64,000 nucleotides of DNA from Gymnorhina tibicen (Eukaryota; Chordata; Aves; Passeriformes; Artamidae): NCBI GenBank assembly GCA_013399875.1, contig VXAZ01001018.1, positions 1 to 64,000 on the forward strand, in the 5' to 3' direction. A model generated the notes under the pieces. That model had not been told where the DNA came from, did no database searches, and was given only the letters and a program-made list of their open reading frames with translations. Positions 45,501 through 60,500 of the stretch are shown one piece after another; the stretch's first letter is position 1; each line of letters opens with the position of its first letter. The translations under genes were made by a program, and so were the position numbers.

Positions 45501-48500
45501 TTAACTCAGCTGTTCACTTTGTGCTGAATAAACTGGCACAGCTGTATGAGCAAGACATTCTCACCAGTATCTGTGTGTGTGGCTGAGTTTGTGTGGGGAG
45601 GTAGGAAGAGCAATAGTGAATTGGGCTTTGTGCCATCAAACAAATATTTCAGTACTTCACTTGCCTCATTGCATACTGAAAGCTTTTTTGTTGTTGTTGT
45701 TTTTTATTTTAACCACAGTTGCCATACGCAGCTTCATAGTATGTCAAATTAATAAGGTACGTGGTGCTTATCGATAGTCCAGTTTGGAAGGGCAGTTGGG
45801 AAGTTAATTTTGTCAGTACAACAGAATTTTGGAGTTGTTGTGTGAACTGAGCAATTACGTCTTGCTCCTCAGGGGGATGTGGTGGCTTCTCTTTTGATAA
45901 TTTTGTCACACATTCACTTCCTGTTCTCAACACCAGCTGGATCCAGGTAAAAGATGTCCTCAGGAATCAAGCATGGCTTGTCTGGCTTTAGATATGTGTC
46001 AGCTATGGCTGAGTCAGTTCACGAATCTCTCAGGTACTCTGGTAGCAGTGCAATCTATTCATGATTTCTTAGCACATCACCAGAAGCCACGAAGTTCTCT
46101 TGCATTCCAGGATGTGTCCAGAAGTACAGTTTATAGTTCCCTCCAAGCTTGTTTCTGTTGTAATTTTGAGCAGTCTGTTTACAGTGGGTGTGTTCTTTTC
46201 CCATTTCGGGGCCTTTTTTCTCCCATGGAGCAGTTTCTGCTGCTCATTCAAAGACAGCAGTGTGAAGATGGAGAGAACTGCCCTTGCTTGGGCAGCAGGA
46301 TCTGTCATCTCTGTTGTTTTGAACATACTTGGTACTGCTTAGTATTTAGTTAAATTTGGGGTGATCATCAGACCGTGCCTCTTCATAAAATCTTCAAGAA
46401 TGTTTTCCCTCTGAGTTGGTTATAATTTAAAACAAGAAAAAAAGGTGTTTTCTGTAGTGTGCTAGTTATGTTGAGTTACCAAAGAGACCAAGGTTCAGAT
46501 GGTGTTTGAGATCCTTACTGCAAGGGGTGCTCCTGGGGCCAAAATCACTTCTGAATGATAAAACAAAAATAACTCTTCAGCAAATTTAATGCAGCTGGAG
46601 GCAGACATGGCTGCCAGCCCAGAGGATTTCACACAGTGTCCTGGCTGCCCTGTGCTTAGGCCACCTTCAAAGAAGGTGCACTTGGTGCAGAACTGTAGCT
46701 GGCTTTGCTACTTTCAGCTGAAGAAGAGTGTTGTCTTGGCTCTGTCACTTGAATCTGGCATTGAAAGCTTTGTGTGGGAATACAGGTGAATAAAATTTCA
46801 GCACTGTGGGGTTAACCTGCAGTTAGCTTCTGTTCATTTGGTTCTTTTGCTCCTGTATCTTGACCGTACTTGTTTGTTGATGCGTGACTTTACTGACACG
46901 AGGCTTTTTTTGTTGGTTTAAGCTTTCAGGTTTTGGCTTGTGTGTGCCAGTGAAGGAGTAATTATGTTACAGGAGACCTTAATGTGGTATTCAAAGTAGG
47001 TGTAAACCTGTAGTTGTGTTTTTGATGCTTGAGTTAGTCAAGATAAGCACTCTGTTGGGTGGGAGAATAGGAGGTAAGTTCTGTCCTGACAGATGAGGAT
47101 GTGGTCCGTGTTGTGGGCTGAACTCAGGCTCATAGCTCAGAAATCCACTTAGGAAGCTTATGACAGTGGAGGGGTAAATTTATATTCCCTGTGTTGATTT
47201 GAGACTTTTTCAAGAGCAGCAGCCACGTGCTCTGACCTTCAGGTTCTTTGAAAGCTCGTTTGTGCTCGGCTTTAGGGAGACAGACTGGAATCTAGCGCAA
47301 GCCCACATGTGGCACTTGCTTTATGTCCTTACTAAGTGCTTTTATGTCCTTCAACTTTCTAGCTTAAGGTAAATATCTTCCACCTACCTTGAACTGAAAC
47401 TGAAAATGACTGTGAGAAAAAGTTGGTTTGTTACTGTGATAGTGGGAGTACTTCCTGACTGCAGGAGGGGTTTTTTAATTTGATTTTGTACTGGAGTAAT
47501 GGGGATAATTTAATCATGTCCAAGATCCTACCTTGGTTGCTTTGTATGTAGCTGCCAGTGGTGCAGGTAAGAGGTGAGGTAATATGAAAGGATCAGGTGT
47601 TACACCTTAAATTGTCTGGCTGAGCCACAGTGAGGACAGGAGAGCATAGCTGAGGTGGTGACCACTAGACTTAGAGCAGAGACTGCCCTGCTTGAGCACA
47701 CAGGTGCTCCATGAAACACCGGTGGAAGGGAGAGCAAACACTGAATAGCGGAGTCATGTCTGCAGTGCATGTTCAGAGATCAGGGAGGCCTCTGCAATGC
47801 AATTTTTTTTTTAACAGGCCAAGTCTTTTAATATTTATAAACATCGTAGTCTCTTGGTCTGAAGATTAAAATCAGCATTATATTGCAGTTTTTGGGCATT
47901 AGTAGCTTTCCCACGTTCCAGCTCTCAAACAGGCTAATCCTTTCCCTGTTTTATTTCTCACAGTTTCTCTTTAGTAATCTTGTCTGGTTTACTTTTTACC
48001 TGTTTTCCTGTTTTTAAAAAGAGTTTGCCCATATGAAGTTGGTGTTGGCTACTAATGTGCTTCAGTATTTCCTAGTAATTTCAATCATAGAATATCTTGA
48101 GTTGGAAGGGACCCACAGGGTCCCGCTGAAGTCTCACTCCCCACTGAAGTCCAGCACGAAATCTAGCTGAGTTGTTGCAGTTGTTCATAGGTTGTCAGGA
48201 CAGCCTCTTCTCTGCATTATTTTCAAGTAAGTTGGAGCTCTGCTGTAGTATTCCTTTTGTTGAGGCACCATTACTAAGTCTGGGCCACATCTAGTCCCAG
48301 CCTCAGGAGATGAATGTTGGAAGCTGATGTTCCTGTGTCCAAGGTTGTAGGAGGAGGAGGAGAAGCAGCAATACCCCCACAAACAACACAGCACCGAGAC
48401 ACCCACACGGAACCAGGAGAAAACTTCCTTGCAGTAAAGTTTTGGTGGTTCCCAAGGGCTCCTTCATTGTCTAGTGCTTTCAAACAAACCATGGGAAGGT

Positions 48501-51500
48501 GACTCCACTTCCCTTGGAACTGCTCTCTGCCTCCTCTGCCTGTTTTTCCTGTGACGTGAGGCAAAGAGCTTGGAACAAGAGTGTGTTGAATCTTCCTAGA
48601 AAAGCAAATCCTTTGGATTTCTGTTACTTTCCTCCTTGCAGGTGATTTGGTAAAACTGTTGTGCAGAGTAGGGAGCTGGTTCTGGGTTCCTTTGTGTGAC
48701 AAATGGGACAGAAAATCTGGTAGATAGAATTTCTGTGAGTCTTAAGCTGTTTTGTCTTGACTTGCAGGAAGAGGTTACAGACTTAATGGTATAATTTGAA
48801 ACCATTCGTGTTATTTATGCTTTATTGCCTTATCTTTTTCAGTAACAGTAGTATGAAAATGCAATTATTGTGTGAGAAACCTCTAAGTAACTAACTTGAT
48901 ACTGGGTCACTGTGTTTAAAAGGTCAGTATCATTCAGTGGTTGTGTCTGCCAGTGAGGGTCTTACTAACTGGGAAGTCTTAGCCGAGGACTTGACTAGCA
49001 GGTGGGCTCAGTTGATCAGCAAAGGTCTCTTTGGACCCAGGCTCTTCATCTTTTAAGCTCTTGGTTCAAATTGAGACCTTAATCAAAACCAGTGAGAGAA
49101 TTGAGAAAGACATTTCAGACAGGTGGATTTATTTAGATTTTGTTTCTTTTTTTTCTATCCCTTCATACATCTCTCTTTAAATGTTCATAGAAATGTGTAA
49201 AGAGGTTGTTTCCATGGCCAAGGTGCTTGTTACTTGTTTTCTGCATATGCTTGAAATCTCTTCATATCTTTGCCTTGCTGGAATTTGCTGGCTGTGTTGA
49301 CTGATAGGAAGTCACATGCTCTAAAGCTGAAACCCACACTCCAAACAACCTGTTGCACTGCCTTGGCATCAGAATCCAGCAAGAAGGAAATCCAGGGAAC
49401 TGGCTGGTATAAATAGTGGTTCTCTGTCACTTTATGGCCATGTAAATATGGAATAAATAAGATTAAATATCTTCATGGAACAGATGCGATCGGAAGCCTT
49501 AAGGGGAGAGTAGAAATGAAAATTGTGGTAGTGACTGGAAGGAAATTGGCACATGATGTTTGTATCTAACATGGGAAGCAAACACGGAAAAGGAAGGACT
49601 CCACTTAAACTTGTTGTCTTTGCCCTTAAACACTGATTTATTTTTTTAAAATAGAACCTCTTTTTGATAAGATGGGAAAAATATATATATTTGGATTTAG
49701 TCATACTTGTGCCTTGCTTTAACTACCTTAACAAGTCTGTTCATTTACCATATGTTAAAATCTGTTCAAATCCTTTCAGTATGCTGCAGCTTTCAGTTGG
49801 GTGTGCCAAATAGAGCAAAAAAAATTGTAACTCATTTATTAGGTATGCCTAACAGTAGTTTGTATTGAAGGAAGAATTCAGGGACTGTCAAGCTTGTCAG
49901 AATTTTAACCAAATGAGTTGAAATTATTAGAAATAATTCCTTCTGTGCTCGGTTCCCCAGGCAGTAACAATAGGAATTCTAATCAGATACTGAATCCAGC
50001 TGTCTCCTGCTGTAACTTTATCCTTTCACTTCTCATCGTAAAAGAAGATTGGTGAACTAGGCCATACTGGTTCCTTCATTGAAAAAAATACTACCATTGT
50101 AAATGCCAAAAAAGGAAAGGAAATCTGCATTACGATTCAGCTGGTTCATTTCACTCCTTTGTTGCACTCAGTTTCTGTGTGTACAAGTGTGGTTGGTGGT
50201 TTGGGACAGTGGCACAGCTATTTTTTCATTTGACTTTATAGGACAGGAATAAATACCAATGAATTAAACTGGAATAATTCGAAGTAATTTCAAAGCTCTT
50301 GACCTAACTAGTCGTATCTTCCCAAACTGTTTTTGGTTAACATTATTAATGTCTCTACATAATACTTGGACTTGGTTATGCTGCATGATGAGAGATATCA
50401 GCAGTTTTTAATATCAGTAATTATTTCAGCAAAATAATTACGTGAAGTAATGTAGATGTCCTCTAAGGACCTCTGGTTTCTACTATCCCCTCCCCGATCC
50501 CGATAGCTTAAATTGGATGTGGGCTGTGGAACTTCTGGAGGCAGGACGAAAGCAAGTTCTGATAAAAGTCATCTGCACAGGAAGAAAAAAGGGATTTCTA
50601 TAGTATGCCATAAATTGACTCTTATGTAGGGTTTGATTTTTTGGGACGAACCCTTTTCCCTGATACTCACTTGAAACACTTTCCTTAAGGAGCCATTCTT
50701 GAGTCTCCAGGTTCTGCTGTGATGGTGAATTTCAGGCAGTAGCAGCTTTGCTGGTGTCTTTGCTGTTTTGTGGCTTGAAAAGTAGAGGTGAGGGAAATGG
50801 TAGCTAAACCTTCATATACTAAAATATTTGACAATTTCACTTAAACTTTGGTTGGGGAGGCTGGAATCAAAATACACGTCTGCAATGTTTTTTTTTTAAT
50901 TATTAGAGAAATACTTGAAAACTCTGTCCTTCCAGTAGCAATAATTTTTGCCATGTTGTATTGTATTTCTTGTTTCTAATGTGCATTAGCGTCCACATCT
51001 CCTGTCCATCAGCCACTCAGTGTAGCATGGCTTGAGTAAAGGAACTGCCTCCTGGTGTCAAGCAAGGTGAGTTGTGGGGCAAAGAAACCACATTTCTTTG
51101 GCTTTTTCAGACCTTGGAATTGTGTTTTGCTTTAAGACCTTGCAGAGAGGGATAGAGCCCTCTCCTAGGGTGTCCTTTCAGTGAACTGGTGCTCTTAATT
51201 GCTTTGATGATGGGAAGGGAAAGCTCTGACTAAGCCAAGCTACACGTGGCATTGCTTAAAGAACAAATTTGTTCTTGCGTTCCTGCTTTTTTTTTTTTTT
51301 TTAAACATATCTGCTCACCAGTAGATGCTGTATTGCTGTGAAGAAGCCCATGCACACGTCAGCGTTTCATTCATGCCAAAGGGAATTCTGAGCTGGACGG
51401 GAACAGAGTAGCTGTTTGTGTGTTCATTCTGTCCCTCCTCCACATGTCTTCCTTCCCTTCTGCTGCCTCATCCTTCAGTGCAGAGCACTTGCTTACTGTT

Positions 51501-54500
51501 GTGAAGAGCAACCGACCAAAACCACTTACAGAAGGGAAAGACTGCCTGCCAAATTTGTGTAAGAAAACATGTGGGCAGCTTAAAACTATTTCTGTTTGAA
51601 ACCCAACTGGTGCTGTGCAGTTTAGGCCACTTGCTCATTGCGTTTTATGCTCAGTGGCCACAGTGAATGATTGAATAAATTTGCGTGTCCTTCGGGTAAC
51701 TGTGGACCTGCTGCCTGCAATGCACATGGCAGAGTGTGTGCAAGAGTGATCAGAATTCAGAATCTGAGAGGATTTCTTTTTCACAGGAACAAGGAGGAAG
51801 AAATATGCTGCTTAGGTGTGCTTTCGTGTTTTTTTTGAAAGCTTTTAATCCCCAGTGTTGTCTTGTGGGAGAGGAACACAATAGAGGTCTTGTGGGTTAT
51901 ACATACTGGGCAAAACAGGCAGACTGGAGTGGGAGGAGAATAGCTTTTCTTCCTTGCAGTGCTGGGAGAGATGCATGTCTGCCACTGAAATGTCTTTTCC
52001 TCTCAAGTTGATCTTCATTTTCCTGAGCACAGGCAAGGAGACAGTCTGCTGCCATGGAGGGGACAGACAGGGCTTGGGAGCGTATTGTGTGACAGTGGTT
52101 TTTGCCACAGTTCGTTTCCCGCGCTTCTTCAAGCCACTGTGTTCCTACTACAGAGTGCCGTTTTGTTGCCCTGGGGTTGGTATATCATCCTTTCAGTGGC
52201 TAAAAAAAAGTGGGTGTCTTTGCTTCTTGCTTGATGTTAACCTGATATTGTACAGGGGTCGTTAAAGTTTTGAGACACCACAGTGTTGGGTGACAGCCTC
52301 AGCTGTTGTAAAAGCTCCACGTGGTTTTTGGGCGTAAGAAAATGTTCAAATTGCTACCACAGAAGTGAAATTTACTTGTCCATGAAGCAGGGAAATTGTT
52401 TTTTTCTTAGTTTTGCTGGTAACTGAACAGCTTTGTGGTTGGGAAGGGGAATTCTCTGAAGCATCAGGTCTGCATGCACCCCAGATCCAGGTTGAGTAGT
52501 AAATTGGTGTGATGCAGAGTCTTTTAAGTGTGCGTCGGATTCACGAAGGTTGATCGTGCTTTCACAGAACCGCGGCGTTGTGGGCTCTTTTTCCCCACTA
52601 CAGGAGTGCCTGGTATTCGTCATCACTGCAGAGCCAAGGACAGCTGGTCCTGTCGGGTGGGTGCCAGTGGGTGCTGGTGGTGGGTTTCTGCAAATGCTGT
52701 CGGGAGGGCCTCCTACCAGGAGAAAACAGAGCTATTACCTTTGAAGGTTTGGGGAGGGAAAGGAGTTTCTTAGGGATGGGAAGACGCAGTGTTTAAGTCC
52801 ATAGGAGAGGGCATTAGGAATGAGAAGAACTTCATCATACAAGATACTGAATCCTTTATTTGTGCTCCTATTGCTTCTCTTGTCCTATGATCTGACCAAT
52901 TTGTGTATGTAAGTATCAGTGTGTGGGAATGAAAATATGTGGACAAACGTGGATTACTGACTTTCCTTCTGATATTGTTGGAGTGAAATACTGTTGACTT
53001 GATAGCTTGTCTGCATGTCAGATTTCTGTGGAATGGAGGTCTGTCTTCTGTTTGGAAGCTTTGTGGTGTAAATGAGCATGTGAGCTGCCCTCTGTTTTGA
53101 GAATGAGTTTGACTTAGGATCAGAATTGGGAAAGAGACAGAAATGAGTCATCTGACAACAGTTAGGAACCCGGAGTAAGCTCCTTATGGGAATTGTAGCT
53201 GCTGTACCACTGCTGTAGTCACTTGTGGATGCAGGAGGAATGCAGCCAAGCTGACTAGACTGGTTGCTGAAAGTCTGTGCTGGCTGAGAAATGCTTTCTG
53301 GCACATTCAGTGTAAAAATTTAGAGCATTTCTTGTTGAAAACTGGAAAAGTCCGTGGTTTGTCTCTTCTTGAACCTTAAAAATGGAGCATGCTCTGTCAG
53401 GGAAAACACACCATGCAGAGGCTTCCTTTTGGGAAATTTATTTTGGATGGATATAGAAGATTCTGATTTAAGGGTAAGAGGGTGGTCTTGCCTGTGACTG
53501 ACATGATGAGCTATAAATGCCTGTCCTCTTTTCCTCTGGGTCTGCATGGTTGCTAAGTTCAGCAGCTTGCTTGGCATGGGCTCTAGAGGAGCTACTTTGA
53601 TCTGAGGGCTGGCTGCACTGCAAGAAATGATCATGTGCTCAGATGGGAGAGAGCTGCTCCTGCATGGACACACTTCAGCTCTGCTGTTAGGAAATCTGGG
53701 TGAAGGCAAGGCTCCACAGCTCAGTCTGCCCAGAGCTTTATTGCTGCTGGCTTTGTCCACTTAGAAGTTCGGATGTCTTGTTTCCATTGTTCAGCTGTGC
53801 TGAGCTACAATCCTTAGAAAAACAACTTGTTTCAGCTGGAAATGGATGGGTGTGCGCACTTCTGAGCTGAAACTTGGACACAGTGCATGAGGCCGGGGAA
53901 ACGGAATAGGGGGAAAAATATTCCGGAAAAAGTATTTGTGAGAAGTTGGTCCACCTTTAGTTGTGCGAAGCTACTCTAAACTCCCTTCGCAAAGGATTAG
54001 TGAAGGGTCTTGGCCCGTTGCAGCAAAGTCTGAGAGTGACGTAGAAATGACTGCTTATTGAGCTGTGAGAAGAAAGCTCAAGGTACTTCTCCTTGAAGAC
54101 TCTGCAGGCAACAGAAAAGCCCCCTGAAGTTAATCACTGATAAAGATAATTTATTATCTTTGGGATTTCAACCTTGGCTCTTGTAGAGATAGCACTGAAA
54201 CAATGCATTTGTGTTTTTAACAGCTTAGGGTTTGGGGGTTTCTTTTAGGTCTTCACCTTTTCCTTAGATATCATTTTAAAGGAAGATGCTTCAAGGATCC
54301 AAGTCAGTCACTGTGGATCTGTCAGTGTAGCAAGGTGTGCTTCACTGCATGCTTAGCAGTGTCTTGTATTGAGAATTAGTCAAATCTATCCTTGGACAGT
54401 CGAGGCAAAAGGTGAGTCCGGTGGAAAAGGAACGTGACCAACTGTTAGAGAAGGATTTTCTCTTTCTTGGGAGCTCACCTTCCTTAAACAAGGCTTAAGA

Positions 54501-57500
54501 GAATAATTAGTCCCTTGAAAGTAGGGCAGTGAGGAATAGGACGTAACAGTCCTCAGTCATTTCTCAGCAGTGCACACACTGTCTGGAGGTGCTGGTGTTG
54601 CTGCAAATTAAGTGTGTTTCAGGTAGATGGCTAAAATCTTCTGTTGAGATTGGAGTCATGCTTAATGTACTTCCCAGTTTTTACTTATTGAGTTGACAAA
54701 GTTGAAACGACTTCATATAGCAGCTACTGCAGAACTGCACTGTTCTATACTGCCTGTGTGCTTTGCATTCCTTAGTTCTCACTACTGAATCCATCCAAGC
54801 TGGCCATGTTGTGATTAAGGATCTGTCTGAGTCTGTGGTGATGGTCCTTGGGATATGCTTATCCAAGGAGGTTTAGAGTCCTTGAACTGTCCTTCAGGAG
54901 AACTCTAAAATGCCGTTTCTGTCGCTCTTGTTACTGAGCCCGTGGCACAGTCTGGGAGGTCAGAGGGAACGTAACCCCTCTAAGCTTTTCATGGCCGTGG
55001 TGAAGCGGCTCTGGTTTGAGTGGCCCTGTAAGTAATTTGTTAAGTAGCTTACGTGATGCTTACCTCAGGTACTTGAGGGAGAAGAGTCTTAGGGGGCTGC
55101 AGTTGCTCAGGTGTGACATTTGGGGGTTTTGGTGACAAGGGAAGAGGGTGATTCTGGGAAGCCCAGTGCCCCCATCTCCTTCTTCAGGGTTATGTGCTCC
55201 CTTTACTTTGTCTCTGCTAAATGGACATAACAGTGGGTAAAACTTGACACGTAACTTGCGAAGGGTGGCAAAAACTGCCTGCATAGGCTCAAGCTGTCCC
55301 TTTAGTATCCCTCAGTTGTCAGAGGTATTTTGCAGGGGTTCGTTTCCATTTTAGTTCTGCAATAGCACGGGAGGAACCTTTATTACAGGTATTGCTGTTT
55401 GTGGCTCTGATGTAGACCACCACATCTCCGATGATATGTATGAGTTATTCATACATTGTCAAAGCTTTGCTTCTGTGTTCAGTTCTTTCCAAGCCCACTC
55501 CAGAAGAAGGAGTTTCTGTCAAAAGTTCCGGTTGAGGGAGGGTTGGGAGGAGAGTGAAGGTGCAAACTTGTGTTAATGGATTGAAAATGTGGCAGTTTTA
55601 TATTGTTGATGTAACAGTGTTGTCTGAAGCTCAGCTTTCAGAGGCGTGAGTATGTGTTTCAATGGTTTTTTTTATTGTGATGTTTATATTGTTATTCATG
55701 TTAGAGACTAAAATATGTATTTTTCCCCCCACATAAATGTGAAATTGGGGCAAGGAACTTAAAATGATAGTGAGACGAGGTGTTGTTATTTTTACACTGG
55801 CGTGAAATTTTTCTCACATGAACGGTTGCAGCTGAAGACCAGTTAATGCATGAATTTGCTTCATGTGGAAGTATGCCAAGTGCTTGGAATGAGGGTTTGA
55901 AATGGAAAAAGAATATTATTCCTTGTAGTTTCACAACCTTCTCATAGCTACAGCTTTCAGCATGCCTGCCTGTCTGTTTTTATTGCTGTGTATGCTGCTG
56001 GGAATGCAGCGTGTGAAGGAGAGGAGGGAATTTTCCTGTGAATACCTCAGCACCTGTCTCGTCATCAGAAGCACACTGCAGTCCTAATGCAGGTGTCCCT
56101 GCAGCAGAGACTCAGCTGGTGCCAGTAGTGGGGACCGTGTTATGCCATTTCAGCAGCACGTTACTCCTCTCACCTCCCTCCTCCTCTCCCCCTTCTAATT
56201 TTTGTAGCAGCGGTGAGAGAAATGGAGTGTACAGTTAAAGGAATAAAATGAAAGAAGATACTGTTAAGACGTTCCAGCTGCCAGACTTCAGATTTGTGCT
56301 GAGCAAGGCATTTTGGTTTGGGGAGGGTCAGTGCATGTTGGGAAGACAACGGATCTGATTGTGTATCCCAGATAAGTGGGAGCGATCCTCACTGTGCAGG
56401 GAAGAGGTGGTGCTGTCAGACGGTGTCTGTGGTGACAGTACTGCTGTAGTAGCAGGGTAGGGCAAGTGAGAATCACACAGCTTGTTCCTCTTGGAAAACA
56501 GAGTTGAGGAAAACACACAAAATCTGCAAGGCTGAAATGGAGTGGGCACTTGATCATCTGCTGCACTTGGCTTTCGTGTCTGCTTTCCCTTGCAGTGACC
56601 AGGGAGCTGATCTCTATCTAAAGAAAATGGTGTCTTGTGTAAGGAACCTTTCACTTCAGGGCTATGTCATCCAAATGGGGTGGTGGGGAGGGTTTGACCC
56701 ACAGAAATGACAGGCACTGCCGGAGACTTGGCTTCAGTAAAGCCTTGGATGGAATTTTTTCTATAATGCATTATTAATGCTGTGCAGATCTGCGTCTTAA
56801 AATGCCTTGAAACCTGTGTTACTAAGTGGTAGTTTCACCTGAAAACATGTAGGTGAGAAGGCAGAACCCTATGCTTTGCCTCGATAGTTCGCGAAAGTCA
56901 AAATCCATTCCCACTGTTGTATTTGAAGACGTGTGTAAGTTAATTTCTCTGTCTTCATGTTTCAAATCAGAGTATTTTTTCCAGCAAGCAGTCCTGAAAC
57001 TGAGATGGGCTCATGTATTTTGAAAGCATCAGAGGTGATATTCTGGAGGCTAAAAGGTAGCAGGGCGAGGGAGAGCAGACATGAAGTTCTTGCTGTAGTA
57101 TGGGGTATTATACCTCGTAATTTGCAGAGGTTTTGGGTTGCCTATTTAAATGTTGTGTTTTGGATCCCAAAGTGAAAAATTGGGGCTTGAAATACTTGGC
57201 CCAGTTTGCCACATTGCAAATTGTCATTGCTTTGTTTTGATTCGTGAGGCTCTTGCCTCACGAATCCCTTGATGTGCATCAAATGGTTAGATACAAGGCA
57301 TGAAAAAGACCTAGCAGCGTCCTGCAAAGTGAACTTGGCTAGTTATTAGTCAGAGCTGGACTTTGTTCTTGCACTGGGCATGGGGGTTTATTTCCTCTTG
57401 TGTGTTCCACTTGCAAGGTAATAGTATAAACACTGCTGTTTCTGTGTGAAACAGACTTCCAAGCGTATTCCTGAAGTGAACAACAGAAAATATGCTGTCA

Positions 57501-60500
57501 AGAAATGCTCAGTAATGTATGAAATGTAGATAGATAGATTGTTTTTTGGTGCGGTGTCTTGGAGGTGTGAGAGCTAAAGTTGTTCTGGAGAGAAACCTGA
57601 GATTATCTTGGACAGGAGTTGCTGGAGCACTAGGGAAAGCAGTGTGGCTGTAGGTCAGGCATGAGGAGTTCCTCATGGAAATCAGGATTAAAACTGCTTA
57701 CTGTAAGGGAGTAATTTTTTGCTGAGTAAGGAAAGAATCTGAAACTTCCTTGATCTTCAAGCAGGGAAGTGGGGCTGAAGTCAGCATAGTAGGACTAAAG
57801 GTTATGAACTGACCTGGTCATAGTTGTGGTTTTGGTCTGAAGGTGGCTTTGCTACACCAAACAGAGTTGAGAATTATTTCTAAATTTAATGTTGTCTTTA
57901 AAAACACCTTGCTGCTCTCCAAAAGTTCTGGAGCTGGGAAACATCAACTGTTACAGTGCTTGCTAATTGGCAGTAAGAGCCTTACAAAGAACTGATCCAA
58001 AAGGAGCGTCTGGTAAGATTTATTTTAGGGCGTGCAGTTTGCTACCTGGCAGTAGCCACTGGCTGTTCCTTGTCCTTAAGGTTCTTGGGAAAGGCTTGGC
58101 TTTGGTCCTCATAGGATCCATTTGGCACCCTGTGGGTGTCAAACACCAAAGGCCCAAATACCACGTTAAAAAGTTAGCAAATTCTAAGTTGTGTTCAGTG
58201 CCCATTGTATGGTAAAAGTCATGGGACTCATCTGAGAAAAGCTGAGACACAAAGCTGTGTTGGATTTTAAGAGTGGAAATTAGGGGCCAGCCCCAAAAAT
58301 AAGAAAAAAACCTGCAGAGAAAATATTTTTTCATGAAAGGTGTAATTTTGTGTCTTTTAATACTTGTCTGAGCTAGTGTGGTTCATCCAAATCCGGTTTC
58401 AGATGCTGCTGTTTTATATTATGCTGCTTAAAAACACTGAAGCTTAAAAAAGAAATCCTGTTATGTTAATGAGCCTGACTTGCTGTTTCACAGCCGTGGA
58501 GAGCTGTTGTGTGTAGCCTGGCTGCCAGACACTTCACTGCAGTGCACTGCTTCCTTGGTACTGCTTGAAGAACTCTTCACTAATGCTTTGAGCATGTCAT
58601 TGAGAGACAGAGCTATCAGGCTGTCTCCTATCTTATTATAAAAGGCTAAAATGCAGCTCGGAACTTGCTTTGCTTCCAAGGAGATGTCACTGCATGTTTG
58701 GCCAAAGGTGCCATTCAGGTTCTTCTGAGCAAGTGCTTGGGCTGGGGACTGACACTGAGTGCCCAAATGTACCATTTAGGCGACTCATTGTTGCTCTGCC
58801 TCCACACGGCACGTTACGGACACGATTTTATTTTTTTATAGTTTAGACAGAGTGCGTGCTCTTGCTGAATGCTGGAAAACAGGAGCACGTCAACGCTGGG
58901 TGCATGCAGGATGGCCTGAAGGAGAAGGAGCAGGGAATGGGATCAGCAAAATGGGCTCCTGGAATCAGGCAGGGAACCTGAGATGGGAAGGAGAAGAGTA
59001 CTTTCTACAACCTTTTCTTAATGCTTCTGGGTTGTCCTTATAGCAAAGATGTCATTTAGGGAAACTGTAAATCAGTGATAACCAAATGCTAGAGATGCTC
59101 TGTAAATGAGCAGAGCCATACACTGATTAGATGGATAAATAATAGGCTTGTGGCATTTGCGGTGAGGGTGGTGGGTGCTGGAAACGAAGTCTTTTCTGCC
59201 TTGTTCATAAAGCAAGCTTTTAAGAGTTGTTTTTGTTCTGATAGAGTTCAGCTGATTATAAAGCTCTCAGGTAGTGGTACTGGTGGCAGGTTCTTCTGCT
59301 GGGAGTAAGGTTAGAGTTGCTGTCGTTTCAAGCTTATGATGTTAAAATGAGTATACAATGCCTAAATTGGTATTTAAGAGACTTGCCTAGCTTGATACCG
59401 TAGTTGATGGTGTGGTTCTAGAGGAGCTGCTTGGTGTTGGGTACTGCATTTCTTCCTCCTAAGTGGAGATGATGTGAAGAGACAGTTGTAGGTGGGATGT
59501 ATTGTCCCTTCTCCCTCTGTCCCTGGCCTGGAGTAAAATTAGGAAGATGTTAATCCGTGTTTAGCCTAAAAAGTAGTAAATTTGAAATCAGTAGATAACC
59601 CAAAGCTTTTCTTGAAGTCTTTAATGCATGAGTGTTGTTTCTCTGGGGTTTGTTTGTTTGTTTGTAGGTTTTTAATGTGTGTGTAGTTACTTGGTTTTGT
59701 GTTGCGTCTTCCTATTGTGAGGGAAACTCTCAGGGGAAGTTGATTCTTTGACCTTAGTTTACATCTGTGTGAGATGATGTGGAGGCTTGGGCTGTGTATG
59801 TATGGACTTGGGCCCACAGTGGGATCTGTGCTGTTGGCAGTTGTATGTGCGGGGGGCTTGATGGAGAGAGATGGATGAAGTCAGAGTTAGCATCAAAAGC
59901 TGAATTCTGTCTCGGTTTGTTTCAGCATTATGGGGTGGCGAGAGCCATGCCAGTTAGGGCAACTCAGGTGTGCTTTGCCTTCCTGTCCTAACCTGGCATT
60001 TGTTCAAATGCATGTTCGGTATTTGGTGTTTGGCAGTCAGAACAAAATTACTGACATCTTACAGGGCTGTCTTCAGGGTGAACAGACATGAGTCCTGTTT
60101 GAGAGCAGCCAGAACTTGGGAATTTTGTTCTCCTGTAATCTTTTTGACAGTAGAAGCGTCAAATATACTAAAACCTTGTTTTGAGCAAAGTAAGCCTTGG
60201 CAAGGACAGAACATGAGATTCTTCCTGCAGGATGAGAGAGTGGGAGAAATCTTGTAAAAGGGCTTATGTTGGGGCCTGTCTGAACAATTGGTTTATGTCA
60301 GAGTATTGTTGGATTGGAGGAATACTGATGGAGAATGCAGATGAAATATTCTGATATGTAAGGTGGAGCATTTGTATGCTATTCTACACTTTTTTTTAGT
60401 TAAGGGAAATAAAATACATCTGAAGCCCTTTAAAGGAAATGTCTGTTTACTTGACCTGGTACATGGAAATGCTTTGTCTTAGTTTGTAGCTTCTGTGGAG

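Noticed and set aside
45973..46353. 126-codon plus-strand frame in ANKRD17 intron 1
   Set aside because: No recognisable motif or flanking splice structure; probably chance.
48274..48702. 142-codon minus-strand frame in ANKRD17 intron 1
   Set aside because: No domain, splice signal or codon character; one long frame is expected among many kilobases of intron, and a C-rich segment raises its length.
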